Of a stretch of 12,224 nt of DNA, positions 1-7,037 are shown in pieces; the stretch's first letter is position 1, and every line of letters starts with the position of its first letter. Origin of the DNA: Actinomycetota bacterium (GTDB lineage Bacteria; Actinomycetota; Thermoleophilia; Solirubrobacterales; 70-9); contig VAYL01000152.1 in the NCBI GenBank assembly GCA_005884305.1, positions 10,247 through 22,470 of the forward strand, read 5' to 3'. A program made the position numbers and the translations under genes. Under the pieces are notes generated by a model. It was not told the DNA's origin and did no database searches. It saw only the letters and a list, made by a program, of their open reading frames with translations.

Positions 1-1266
1 CGGCAACTCGGCCCCGTCGAGGAGGACGCCGTTGACGAAGACCATGCCGGCGTCGATGTCGCTGGCGACACGGTCGGCCTGCTCGGAGTCGGTTGTGAAG
101 ACGTAGGAGCCGAGGCCGAACGGTGTGTCGTTGGCGACTCTGATCGCCTCCTCTTCGGACGAGACCTTGTAGACGCTCGCAACGGGGCCGAAGAATTCCT
201 CGCGGTAGGCGTCGCTGTCCGGGCTGATCCCGGTGAGCACCGTCGGACCGAAGAAGTTGTCCTTCCGCTCCCCCTCGAGTACCACCTTGGCGCCCTGGGC
301 CTTCGCGCGGTCGAGCTGGTCCTGAAGGCGCTCCGCGGCGGTCGCCGACGAGAGCGGCCCCATCGCCGCGTTCTCGGTCGGATCCCCGGGCTCCACCGCC
401 TTCATCTTCTCGGTGAGCTTCGCGACGAAGTCGTCATAGAGGTCATCGGCGACGATGAAGCGCTTCGCCGCGTTGCATGACTGCCCCGTGTTGTCGAGCC
501 GCGCCTCCACCGCGGCATCGACGACCTCGTCGAGGTTCTCGGTCGCGAGGAGAATGAACGGATCGGAGCCTCCCATCTCGAGGACCACCTTCTTCAGGTT
601 GCGTCCGGCGACCTCGGCCACGGCGGAGCCGGCCCGCTCGGACCCGGTGACCGAAACGCCGCGCACGCGCGGGTCGGGTATCACCTTCTCCGCGATTTGC
701 TCGTTGGTGGCAAGAATCGTCTGGTACGCCCCCTCGGCGAGGCCGGCCTCCTCGTACATCGCCTGGATCGCCTCCCCCGACTCCGGGCACTGGGGCGCCG
801 GCTTCAGCAGGATCGGGTTGCCGACGATCAGGTTCGGCCCCGCGAAGCGGGCCACCTGGTAATAGGGGAAGTTCCAGGGCATGATCCCGAGCAGCGGCCC
901 CATCGCCGAGCGGCGGATCACCGCGGTGCCCTCGCCCGCGATCAGCTCGATGGGCTCATCCTTGAGGAAGTCCTCCGCGCGGTCGGCGTAGTACTTGTAG
1001 ATGTCGACGCAGAAGTCGACCTCGCCGAGCGCCTGCTCGGTCGGCTTGCCCATCTCCTTGACAGCGATCGCGGCTAGATCGTCGCGGCGCTCGGCGTGGA
1101 GCTCGGCAACGCGGTTGATCTTCGCGGCGCGCTCGGCGACGGTCAGCGAGCCCAGCGCCGCGCGGGCCTCCCACGCCCTGGCGATGGCGGCGTCGAGCTC
1201 GTCGTTGGAGATCTCGGGGTACTCCTCGAGCTTCTCGCCGGTGGCCGGGTTAACGACTGCGTACAT
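1..1266 (-). CDS. Aldehyde dehydrogenase, succinate-semialdehyde dehydrogenase (Sad/GabD) type; C-terminus cut by window edge
   Basis: NAD(P)-dependent oxidation of an aldehyde to an acid, most likely succinate semialdehyde to succinate in the cytoplasm. The frame is open for 422 residues to base 1, so about 30-40 C-terminal residues of a ~455-residue family are missing. Visible ALDH landmarks are MPWNFP (129-134, with oxyanion Asn132), cofactor-binding Lys155 in LLKPAP, VTGS (206-209), general-base Glu230 in LEMGGSDPF and nucleophile Cys264 in NTGQSCNAAKR. The LE(L/M)GGSDPF and C-AAKRF wording matches the short Sad (YneI)/GabD1 branch rather than betaine-aldehyde enzymes. ATG at 1264-1266 is used, but the AAGGAG at 1282-1287 is 15 nt away; an in-frame TTG at 1270-1272 has better spacing (9 nt) and would add two residues. 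It lies 66 bp after ald on the same strand, apparently the last visible gene of the leftward operon. 4-Aminobutanal or aminoadipate semialdehyde are alternative substrates. Confidence 0.92.
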   Translation of the reverse strand, partial: MYAVVNPATGEKLEEYPEISNDELDAAIARAWEARAALGSLTVAERAAKINRVAELHAERRDDLAAIAVKEMGKPTEQALGEVDFCVDIYKYYADRAEDFLKDEPIELIAGEGTAVIRRSAMGPLLGIMPWNFPYYQVARFAGPNLIVGNPILLKPAPQCPESGEAIQAMYEEAGLAEGAYQTILATNEQIAEKVIPDPRVRGVSVTGSERAGSAVAEVAGRNLKKVVLEMGGSDPFILLATENLDEVVDAAVEARLDNTGQSCNAAKRFIVADDLYDDFVAKLTEKMKAVEPGDPTENAAMGPLSSATAAERLQDQLDRAKAQGAKVVLEGERKDNFFGPTVLTGISPDSDAYREEFFGPVASVYKVSSEEEAIRVANDTPFGLGSYVFTTDSEQADRVASDIDAGMVFVNGVLLDGAELP

Positions 1267-1332
1267 GCTCAACTTGATCCACTCCTTCTTGCTCGGTCGC
1301 TCTGTGGTTGCTTTCAGTTCCTGGTTGTCGGT

Positions 1333-2532
1333 TCAATGTGCGCCGGGTGCGGCACGAGCGGCCGTGGCACCCGCTCCGTCCGCGCCGGCGGCCCTGTCGC
1401 CGTCGCCGACCTGTGGCCCGGCGCCCAGCGCCTCCTCTGGCGAGACGTACTCCATTCCGACTCCCTCGGCGACCGCTGGGTGCGTGACCTTTCCGCCGGC
1501 GACGTTGATTCCTAACCGCAGACCGGGGTCGCGCCGAGCCGCCTCGGCGATCCCGTAATCAGCGAGGGCCACGACATACGGCAGCGTTGCGTTGGTGAGG
1601 GCGTAGGTCGAGGAGATCGGAACCGCGCCGGGCATGTTGGCCACGCAGTAATGGATCACCCCATCGACCTCGAAGGTGGGGTCGTGGTGCGTGGTCGGAT
1701 GTGACGTCTCAAAGCAGCCGCCCTGATCAATCGCGACATCGACCAGCACCGCCCGCTCCTTCATCAGCCCGAGCTGCGACCGCCTGATCACGTGGGGCGC
1801 CCGCGCGCCGTGCACCAGGACGGCCCCGATCACGAGATCCATCTGCGGCAACTTCTCCTCGATCGACAGCACCGACGAGAAGACCGTCGACGCCCGGCCG
1901 CCGAACGCGATGTCGAGCTCGCGAAGGCGATCGATGTTGGTGTCGTAGACGAAGACGTCCGCCTCCATGCCGATGGCGATGAACGCCGCGTGCATGCCCA
2001 CGGCCCCGCCCCCGATGATCATCACGTTTGCCGGCGGCACGCCCGGCACGCCGCCGAGGAGGATTCCCCGCCCGCCGAGCGGCTTCTCCAGCATGAACGC
2101 GCCAGCCTGGGTTGCGATCTTGCCGGCGATCTCGCTCATCGGGGCCAGCAGAGGCAGGCGTCCGTTCGCGTCCTCGACGGTCTCGTAGGCCACGCAGGTG
2201 GCGCCGGAATCGCAGAGGCCGCGCGTCAGCTCGGGCGCCGGAGCGAGATGCAGGTACGTGAACAGCGTCGCCTCGGGCCTGAGGCGCGCCACCTCCTCGG
2301 GCTGGGGCTCCTTGACGCCGAGGATCAGGTCGGGCTCGGCCCAGACGTCGTCCAGGGAGACGATCCGTGCCCCCTGCGCCTCGAAGTCGGCGTCGCTGAT
2401 GGAGCTGCCCTCGCCGGCGCCCTGCTGGATCAGGACCTCGTGGCCGTGTTCGGCGAGCTCGCGAGCGCCGACCGGCGTCAGCGCGACGCGGTACTCGTCG
2501 TCCTTGATCTCGGTGGGAACCCCGACCTTCAT
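1333..2532 (-). CDS. ald: Alanine dehydrogenase
   Basis: Reversible NAD-dependent oxidative deamination of L-alanine to pyruvate and ammonia; cytoplasmic. The 399-residue product starts MKVGVPTEIKDDEYRVALTP, the family hallmark. Catalytic and substrate residues are all present: Arg15, Lys74 (in GVKEP), His95 (in TYLHLAP) and Asp269 (in DVAIDQGG), matching the known Arg15/Lys75/His96/Asp270 set. The NAD-binding glycine loop is IGGGAVG at 173-179. Family members are usually about 371 residues; after YVSPEEALG (~370) this one has a ~29-residue Gly/Ala/Asp-rich tail with no recognisable domain. The start gives the canonical N-terminus, though no strong Shine-Dalgarno is visible. It sits 45 bp after the saccharopine-dehydrogenase-like gene. 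Next to a pyruvate-type aminotransferase its likely job is to recycle alanine to pyruvate (inference). Confidence 0.97.
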   Translation of the reverse strand: MKVGVPTEIKDDEYRVALTPVGARELAEHGHEVLIQQGAGEGSSISDADFEAQGARIVSLDDVWAEPDLILGVKEPQPEEVARLRPEATLFTYLHLAPAPELTRGLCDSGATCVAYETVEDANGRLPLLAPMSEIAGKIATQAGAFMLEKPLGGRGILLGGVPGVPPANVMIIGGGAVGMHAAFIAIGMEADVFVYDTNIDRLRELDIAFGGRASTVFSSVLSIEEKLPQMDLVIGAVLVHGARAPHVIRRSQLGLMKERAVLVDVAIDQGGCFETSHPTTHHDPTFEVDGVIHYCVANMPGAVPISSTYALTNATLPYVVALADYGIAEAARRDPGLRLGINVAGGKVTHPAVAEGVGMEYVSPEEALGAGPQVGDGDRAAGADGAGATAARAAPGAH

Positions 2533-2543
2533 AAATCTCTTGC

Positions 2544-2558
2544 GGCGGCTTCGCCGCC
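2544..2558. repeat. Short GC palindrome in sdh-ald gap
   Basis: GGCGGC (2544-2549), TTC, GCCGCC (2553-2558) makes a 6-bp stem with a 3-nt loop. It lies just upstream of the ald start, beside the second palindrome at 2574-2587, so the short gap is largely filled by two hairpins. It could tune ald translation or mRNA stability; it has no T-run, so it is not a typical terminator. Confidence 0.6.
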
Positions 2559-2570
2559 TGACATGCTGCT

Positions 2571-2591
2571 TTCGGTGCTAAAGCACCTCAT
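2571..2591. repeat. REP-like palindrome, copy 1 (overlaps sdh stop codon)
   Basis: The plus strand reads TTTC-GGTGC-TAAA-GCACC-TCAT: a 5-bp stem (2574-2578 / 2583-2587) around TAAA. The TAG stop of the minus-strand saccharopine-dehydrogenase-like gene (2578-2580) lies within it. A second copy with the same flanks and loop but a different stem pair occurs at 8258-8281. Confidence 0.7.
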
Positions 2592-3729
2592 TTACATACC
2601 CTCCCTCGACTTTCACCTCTACCCGGCAGCCGCGCGGCTCGAGCTCCGCGAACAGCGCATCCGGATCGACGCAGCTCTCCGGGGGCATGACGCCGCGGTC
2701 GGTGATCTCCCCGCGTGCGAGCAATCGCACCGCGGCCGCCGCCGGGGTCGCCGTGGACACTACGCCGCCGCCGATGCCCCACGTCTCCATGGGCTCCGTT
2801 ACCGCCCGCACCCGAACCGCGCGCCCGTCCGCCGCCGCGTCCACGACGTGCACCGAAACCGTCTTCGCGGACGGCGGGAGCGCCTCGGCCGCCCGGCGCC
2901 GAACCTCCTCCTCGGATGCAGTGGTCAGCTCGCGAAGCGTCGCCAGAAGCTCCGGCTTGAGCGCAAGGCGGAAACTCCCCTCGCGGCAGCCGAAGCTGTC
3001 GCCGAACGTGCGGATCTCCGAGTGGATGGTGTTGATCGTCTCCGCGGCGCCGATCGGCTCGCCGAAGTCAACGGTGCCCCCGTCGGAAAGGGGCTCGACC
3101 TGAACGGGCGATCCGCCACGCAACACGACCGGCTTCATCGTCAGCTCGTCGAGCAGTGTCTGAAGTGCGTACGGGACGCTGAACCCGTCAGGCGGGTCGA
3201 GGTCGCGGCCGGCAGCTGCCACCTGGATCGAATCTATGCCCGCCGCCGCCTCCGCTTCACGTCCGGTGGGGTATTTATTCAACTCGCCTACCGCCATCCG
3301 AGCCATCACGTTGGTCTTGCCCGGGGCGGAGCCCATGCCGAGGAGCGCCAAGAGCCCGTCGCGCTCGAACTGGCGATCGAGCTCGAGCTGGAGCTCCGTC
3401 ATCCAGTAGAGCCCGCCGAGGTCGAGGTAGTGGCACCCCGCTCGCAAGCACGCGGCCATCGCGTCGAGGTTCACGCGGTAGCTGGCGGAGTTGATGAGCA
3501 CGTCCGAGCCGATGAGCGCCCGCGCGAGCGATCCCTCCGCCTCCGGCTCGATCCTGGCGTCGACGCGGGTCGCCCGCGCCTTGCCGGCCCCGTGCGCATC
3601 CGCGACGGCCGCGGCGCGCTTCTCGTCGATATCGAGTAGCAGCAGCTCCTCCGCCTCGTCTGATTCAGCGAGGTCGCGCACGATTGCCGGCGCAATCGTG
3701 CCTCCCGCTCCCAGGATGCAAACCCTCAT
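2578..3729 (-). CDS. Saccharopine-dehydrogenase-family oxidoreductase (substrate unknown)
   Basis: 383-residue NAD(P)-dependent oxidoreductase of the saccharopine dehydrogenase / lysine 6-dehydrogenase fold. The N-terminus MRVCILGAGGTIAPAI is a Rossmann loop (GAGG at 7-10), with acidic Asp33 ending the second strand (LLLLDID). Other family signs are CHYLDLGG (99-106), GMGSAPGKTN (131-140) and a C-terminal GVMPPESC (346-353). Length fits single-domain lysine 6-dehydrogenase-like members. ATG at 3727-3729 is chosen because it overlaps the pucR stop as ATGA and gives the Rossmann start; an upstream ATG would add 11 Arg-rich residues without homology. The overlap implies translational coupling to the regulator. 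Candidate reactions are lysine to allysine, or reduction/oxidation of an imine adduct of an amine and a keto acid; the sequence does not decide. The C-terminus ends inside a palindromic repeat. Confidence 0.9.
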   Translation of the reverse strand: MRVCILGAGGTIAPAIVRDLAESDEAEELLLLDIDEKRAAAVADAHGAGKARATRVDARIEPEAEGSLARALIGSDVLINSASYRVNLDAMAACLRAGCHYLDLGGLYWMTELQLELDRQFERDGLLALLGMGSAPGKTNVMARMAVGELNKYPTGREAEAAAGIDSIQVAAAGRDLDPPDGFSVPYALQTLLDELTMKPVVLRGGSPVQVEPLSDGGTVDFGEPIGAAETINTIHSEIRTFGDSFGCREGSFRLALKPELLATLRELTTASEEEVRRRAAEALPPSAKTVSVHVVDAAADGRAVRVRAVTEPMETWGIGGGVVSTATPAAAAVRLLARGEITDRGVMPPESCVDPDALFAELEPRGCRVEVKVEGGYVNEVL

Positions 3730-5288
3730 GCGACGAGCTCCCTCGCGCGCAGGGCGAGCCACAGCTCGATCCGGTCCGTGGCCCGGGACAGGTCGCGGCC
3801 GGTCAGCTCCTCGATCTTCCGGATCCGGTAGCGCAGCGTATGGCGGTGACAGTAGAGCTCGCGCGCGGCGCGCTCCCAGTTGCCGTTGTGCTCGATGTAG
3901 GCCTCGAGCGATCGCAGGAGCTCGCCCCCATACTCGCCCTCCGTGCGCTCGATCGGTTCCAGCAGCCCGTCGCTGTAGAGCCGCAGCGCATCCTCGTCCT
4001 GAAGGGACAGCAGCAGCGTGAAAGCGCCCAGATCCTCGTAGCTCGCGACCTCCGGCGCATCGCCATCGGCCAGCGACGTCGCCTCGAGCGCACAGCGCGC
4101 TTCGTGGAAGGCCCTCCTGAGCGAGCCGACCGGGCTCCGCCGGCTGGCGGCCGCGCGGACCGGCCCGTGGCCGGCGGCGAGCCCGGAGCGCAGGGTCGCC
4201 GCGACCTCCACCGGGTCGCCGGCGCGGCCGTCGATCATCGCGACGAGGAAGGACCGCCCGGATGCCGCCGTGGTGGCGACCAGAGCGGAGACGCCCGCCT
4301 CGGCGAGCTCGCGCTCGAGCGCCTGCTCCCCGGCGTCCGCGTCGTCCAGGTCGAAGACGAGGATCGCGGCCTCGGTGCCGATCCCGAACGGGCGCAGGCG
4401 GCTGCGTAGCTCCTCGGCGTCGAGCCTGCCCCCGAGCGCCTCCGCGAGGACGTCGCCGGCGAGCCGGCGCTCGGTCTCGCGCACGACCCGTTCACGCATC
4501 AGCTCGAGTCCGACGACGATCGCCCCCTGGCGCGCCGTCAGTCGCTCGAAGTCGCCGAGGGGGCCGTGCCGGCTGATGACGACCAGCCAGGCGATCGCGG
4601 CGCCGCCCCTGCTCCCCGGCACCGGGACGACGAGGGCGCGCCCGGCGAGGGAGTCCTGATGCGGCTCGAACGCCGCGAGGGCGGCCGCCGCCTGGCGCGC
4701 GGCGATCTCCGTTCCCAGGGCCTTGATCGCGGCCGGTCGCGGGCCGCCCTTGGCAGGCTGACGCGCGAGCTCCCGCCCGCCCGCGTCCTGGACGATCGCG
4801 GTGCCGCCGACCGCGCTCGCGAGCGAGTCGAGGACGGCGTCGAGACCTCGGCCCTCCACGACGAGGCGCTCGAGCTTCTCGTGGACCCTCGCGCCGCGCT
4901 CGACCACGGCGTACTGCTCGTTCACGAGGCGCGCGAATGCCCGCTCGGTGATCGCGATGAACGGCATCTCGTACGGGACCTCGAACAGGGGCATCGCGCG
5001 CTCGGCCGCCTCATCGATCAGCGCCTTCGGCACGCGCTTGTGCTCGAAGCCGGTGCCGAGGCCGATCCCGGCAACGCCCTTCTCGGCGAGCCGATCGCAG
5101 AAGCGCCGCTGACGCGCGGGAGAGTTGAGCTGAATGCCGGTGGTGAGCAGCAGCTCACCACCCGACAGCCAGGGCGTCGGGTCCTCGAGCTCGGAGATAT
5201 GCACCCACCTGATCGGGCGCTCGGATTCCTTCGCCCCGGCGATCAGCTCGAGGCCGCAATCAGAGACAAGTGAGCCAACGGTCAGCAT
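3726..5288 (-). CDS. PucR-family transcriptional regulator
   Basis: 520-residue regulator. Residues 1-125 are the PucR N-terminal domain (MLTVGSLVSDCGLEL; RWVHISELEDPTPWLSGGELLLTTG at about 27-51). A GAF/GGDEF-like middle region follows (about 130-440). The C-terminal PucR helix-turn-helix (465-515) contains NGNWERAARELYCHRHTLRYRIRKIEELTG. Family members control purine, amino acid and amine catabolism, usually responding to a pathway metabolite. ATG at 5286-5288 is chosen because it matches the family N-terminus; the frame continues 20 codons upstream, but those codons only read through the heptad repeat at 5294-5328. No clear Shine-Dalgarno is seen, since the repeat occupies that position. 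It follows the aminotransferase by 88 bp and overlaps the next gene by 4 nt (ATGA), so it is embedded in the operon it probably controls. Confidence 0.95.
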   Translation of the reverse strand: MLTVGSLVSDCGLELIAGAKESERPIRWVHISELEDPTPWLSGGELLLTTGIQLNSPARQRRFCDRLAEKGVAGIGLGTGFEHKRVPKALIDEAAERAMPLFEVPYEMPFIAITERAFARLVNEQYAVVERGARVHEKLERLVVEGRGLDAVLDSLASAVGGTAIVQDAGGRELARQPAKGGPRPAAIKALGTEIAARQAAAALAAFEPHQDSLAGRALVVPVPGSRGGAAIAWLVVISRHGPLGDFERLTARQGAIVVGLELMRERVVRETERRLAGDVLAEALGGRLDAEELRSRLRPFGIGTEAAILVFDLDDADAGEQALERELAEAGVSALVATTAASGRSFLVAMIDGRAGDPVEVAATLRSGLAAGHGPVRAAASRRSPVGSLRRAFHEARCALEATSLADGDAPEVASYEDLGAFTLLLSLQDEDALRLYSDGLLEPIERTEGEYGGELLRSLEAYIEHNGNWERAARELYCHRHTLRYRIRKIEELTGRDLSRATDRIELWLALRARELVA

Positions 5289-5293
5289 GGCCC

Positions 5294-5372
5294 AGTAGGC
5301 AGTAGGCAGTAAGCAGTTGGCAGAGACCTTCGTCCCGCGTGTCTGCATTCTGCAGACTGCTTACTGCTTACT
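5294..5372. repeat. Inverted heptad-repeat array in aminotransferase-pucR gap
   Basis: The left arm has four heptads of AGT(A/T)(G/A)GC at 5294-5321 and a degenerate fifth (5322-5328). The right arm has the complement: GCAGACT at 5352-5358, then GCTTACT twice (5359-5372). Bases 5301-5317 and 5356-5372 form a 17-bp inverted repeat with one mismatch and a 38-nt loop. The loop side holds a second hairpin, TCTGCA-TTC-TGCAGA (5342-5356). It fills the gap between the aminotransferase stop and the pucR start, including the expected pucR ribosome-binding position, so it could limit pucR translation or act as an attenuator (inference). Confidence 0.7.
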
Positions 5373-5376
5373 CGAA

Positions 5377-6759
5377 TCACTTCTCGAGTCGTTCCCACGC
5401 TTCCATCAGCACCGGGCGTAGAACGTTCTCGATCTCCTCGAACTGCTCGGTGTCGCAGATGAGCGGCGGCGAGAGCTGGATCACCGGGTCACCGCGGTCG
5501 TCCGCCCGGCAGATCAGCCCGCGGCGGAAGAGCTCACCGGAGAGGAAGCCGCGCAAGAGCGATTCCGATTCCTCGTCGGAGAACCCCTCCTTCGTCTCCT
5601 GGTCCTTGACCAGCTCAATCGCGTGGAAGAACCCCGCCCCGCGTACGTCACCGACGATCGGGATGTCGCGAAGACTGTCGAGCATCGCCCGGAATTCGCC
5701 CTCCTTTCGGAGGACGTGGTCGTTCAGGTCCTCGCGCTCGAAGACGTCCAGGTTCGCCATCGCCACCGCCGAAGCGACGGGATGTCCGGCGAAGGTGGAG
5801 CCGTGCGCGAACATCTCCTTGCCGCCCATGAACGGCTCCGCGATGCGGTCGGAGACGATCATGCCGCCCATCGGGACGTACGCGGAGGTGATCGCCTTCG
5901 CGACGGTCATGACGTCCGGCACGAAGCCGTACCGCTGGCATCCGAACCAGTGGCCGAGGCGCCCCCAGGCGCAGATCACCTCGTCGGAGACCAGAAGCAC
6001 GTTGTGGCGGTCGCAGATCTCCCGCACACGGTCGAAGTAGCCGTCCTGGGGCGGGATGCACCCGCCGGCGTTCTGGAGCGGCTCGAGGATGACGGCAGCG
6101 ACCGTATCTGGGTGCTCGTAGAGGATCTTCTCCTCGATCTGATCAGCCGCCCAGAGCGGGTCCCGGTCGGCCGGCCAGTGGTAGCTGTTCGTGTTCGGGA
6201 CCTGGTAGCCGCCGGGGACCAGCGGCTCGAACTCCTGACGGAGCGCCGAGATCCCGGTGGCCGCGAGGGCGCCGAGGGTGGTGCCGTGGTAGGCGACCTC
6301 GCGCGTTATGAACTTTGTCTTTCGCGGGTTGCCGGTCCGCTGGTGGTAGGCCCGCGCGAGCTTGATCGCTGACTCCACCGCCTCCGAGCCGCTGTTGGTG
6401 AAGAAGACGCGGTTGAGGTCGGCGGGCGCAAGTGAGGCGATCCGCGAGGCGAGCTCGATGGCCCCGGGGTGCGCGTAGCTCCATAGCGTGTAGAAGTCGA
6501 GCTCTGAAACCTGGCGGGCCGCCGCGTCGCCGAGCTCGGTCCGGCCGTGGCCCGCGTTCACGCAGAACAGGGCGGAGAGCCCGTCGAGGTAGCGGTTGCC
6601 CTTCTCGTCCCAGACGTAGGGGCCCTCGCCGCGAACGATGATGGGAACGTCGGCGTCCCGGTACGCGCCGTGGCGCGTGAAGTGCATCCAGAGGTGGCGC
6701 TTGGCAAGCTCCTGCAAACCGCTCTCGGTCGCCGTCACCGTTGCGCTCGTGGTTGCCAT
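5377..6759 (-). CDS. Class III aminotransferase, omega-amino acid/putrescine:pyruvate type
   Basis: 460-residue PLP enzyme of fold type I, transferring a terminal amino group, probably to pyruvate, giving an aldehyde and alanine. Visible motifs: a WDEKGNRYLDGLSALFCVNAG-like N-terminal stretch (50-70), cofactor phosphate loop TNSGSEA (121-127), YHG (157-159), PLP-ring Asp259 in VSDEVICAWGR, and Schiff-base Lys288 in TVAKAITSAYVPMGG. Closest in style to SpuC-like putrescine:pyruvate and beta-alanine:pyruvate aminotransferases. ATG at 6757-6759 is preferred: a strong purine-rich GGAGGAGGAG lies just upstream, and the 78 extra upstream in-frame codons are intergenic sequence without homology. First gene of the leftward operon, divergent from the importer. 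With ald downstream, a pyruvate/alanine cycle is likely. The exact amine (putrescine, GABA, beta-alanine, cadaverine) cannot be read from sequence. Confidence 0.95.
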   Translation of the reverse strand: MATTSATVTATESGLQELAKRHLWMHFTRHGAYRDADVPIIVRGEGPYVWDEKGNRYLDGLSALFCVNAGHGRTELGDAAARQVSELDFYTLWSYAHPGAIELASRIASLAPADLNRVFFTNSGSEAVESAIKLARAYHQRTGNPRKTKFITREVAYHGTTLGALAATGISALRQEFEPLVPGGYQVPNTNSYHWPADRDPLWAADQIEEKILYEHPDTVAAVILEPLQNAGGCIPPQDGYFDRVREICDRHNVLLVSDEVICAWGRLGHWFGCQRYGFVPDVMTVAKAITSAYVPMGGMIVSDRIAEPFMGGKEMFAHGSTFAGHPVASAVAMANLDVFEREDLNDHVLRKEGEFRAMLDSLRDIPIVGDVRGAGFFHAIELVKDQETKEGFSDEESESLLRGFLSGELFRRGLICRADDRGDPVIQLSPPLICDTEQFEEIENVLRPVLMEAWERLEK

Positions 6760-7037
6760 CTGCTCCTCCTCCTCCCGGGTTGCGACTCGGTGTCCACCCT
6801 GTATCGACGTTCCGTATAACGGTATCTGGCTGCGGCCAACCGCACAACCGGGACTAGGTTCAAACATCCTAACCGGGTTTTGTACGAACTGCATAACGAC
6901 TTTTGGACGATTTGGGGATTCCGAACCTTGCCAGTCTCCCGGTTGATGCATAGTCTCCTTGGACTGAGCGGTTAGTTTTCCGACGGAACGCACTACACGG
7001 CGGCACTACCCCTCAACGGGAACGGAGGATGGGCAAC
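6760..7037. promoter_or_regulatory. Divergent control region between aminotransferase operon and pot operon
   Basis: 278 bp without a gene, visibly more AT-rich than its flanks, and the only gap large enough to hold promoters for both units. Plus-strand candidate: TTGCCA (6928-6933), 17 nt, TAGTCT (6951-6956), a poor -10. Minus-strand candidate -10 TATACG (6818-6813) has only a 15-nt spacer to TTGGCC (6839-6834), so it is weak. Two small dyads could be operator half-sites: CCGT-ATA-ACGG (6812-6822) and TTCCG-A-CGGAA (6978-6988). AACCGGG occurs as a direct repeat (6846-6852 and 6871-6877). The PucR protein is the obvious candidate ligand, but no known PucR site was recognised. Confidence 0.5.
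7024..7028 (+). promoter_or_regulatory. Ribosome binding site of potA
   Basis: GGAGG ends directly before the ATG at 7029 and 9 nt before the ATG at 7038. The spacing favours the second ATG as the true start. Confidence 0.7.

Noticed and set aside
2542..2590. Two hairpins as an intrinsic terminator between sdh and ald
   Set aside because: There is no T-run on the minus strand and the genes are close and co-directional; repeat elements or mRNA-stability hairpins fit better.
1792..3639. A 615-codon open frame on the plus strand
   Set aside because: It runs antisense across ald and the saccharopine-dehydrogenase-like gene, is Arg/His-rich without any domain, and is explained by high GC at third codon positions of the real genes.
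5289..5348. A 20-codon N-terminal extension of the PucR regulator
   Set aside because: It only translates the heptad repeat; the family N-terminus begins exactly at the ATG at 5288.
6760..6993. A 78-codon N-terminal extension of the aminotransferase
   Set aside because: It would use up the divergent control region and adds no family sequence; the ATG at 6759 has a strong purine-rich ribosome site.
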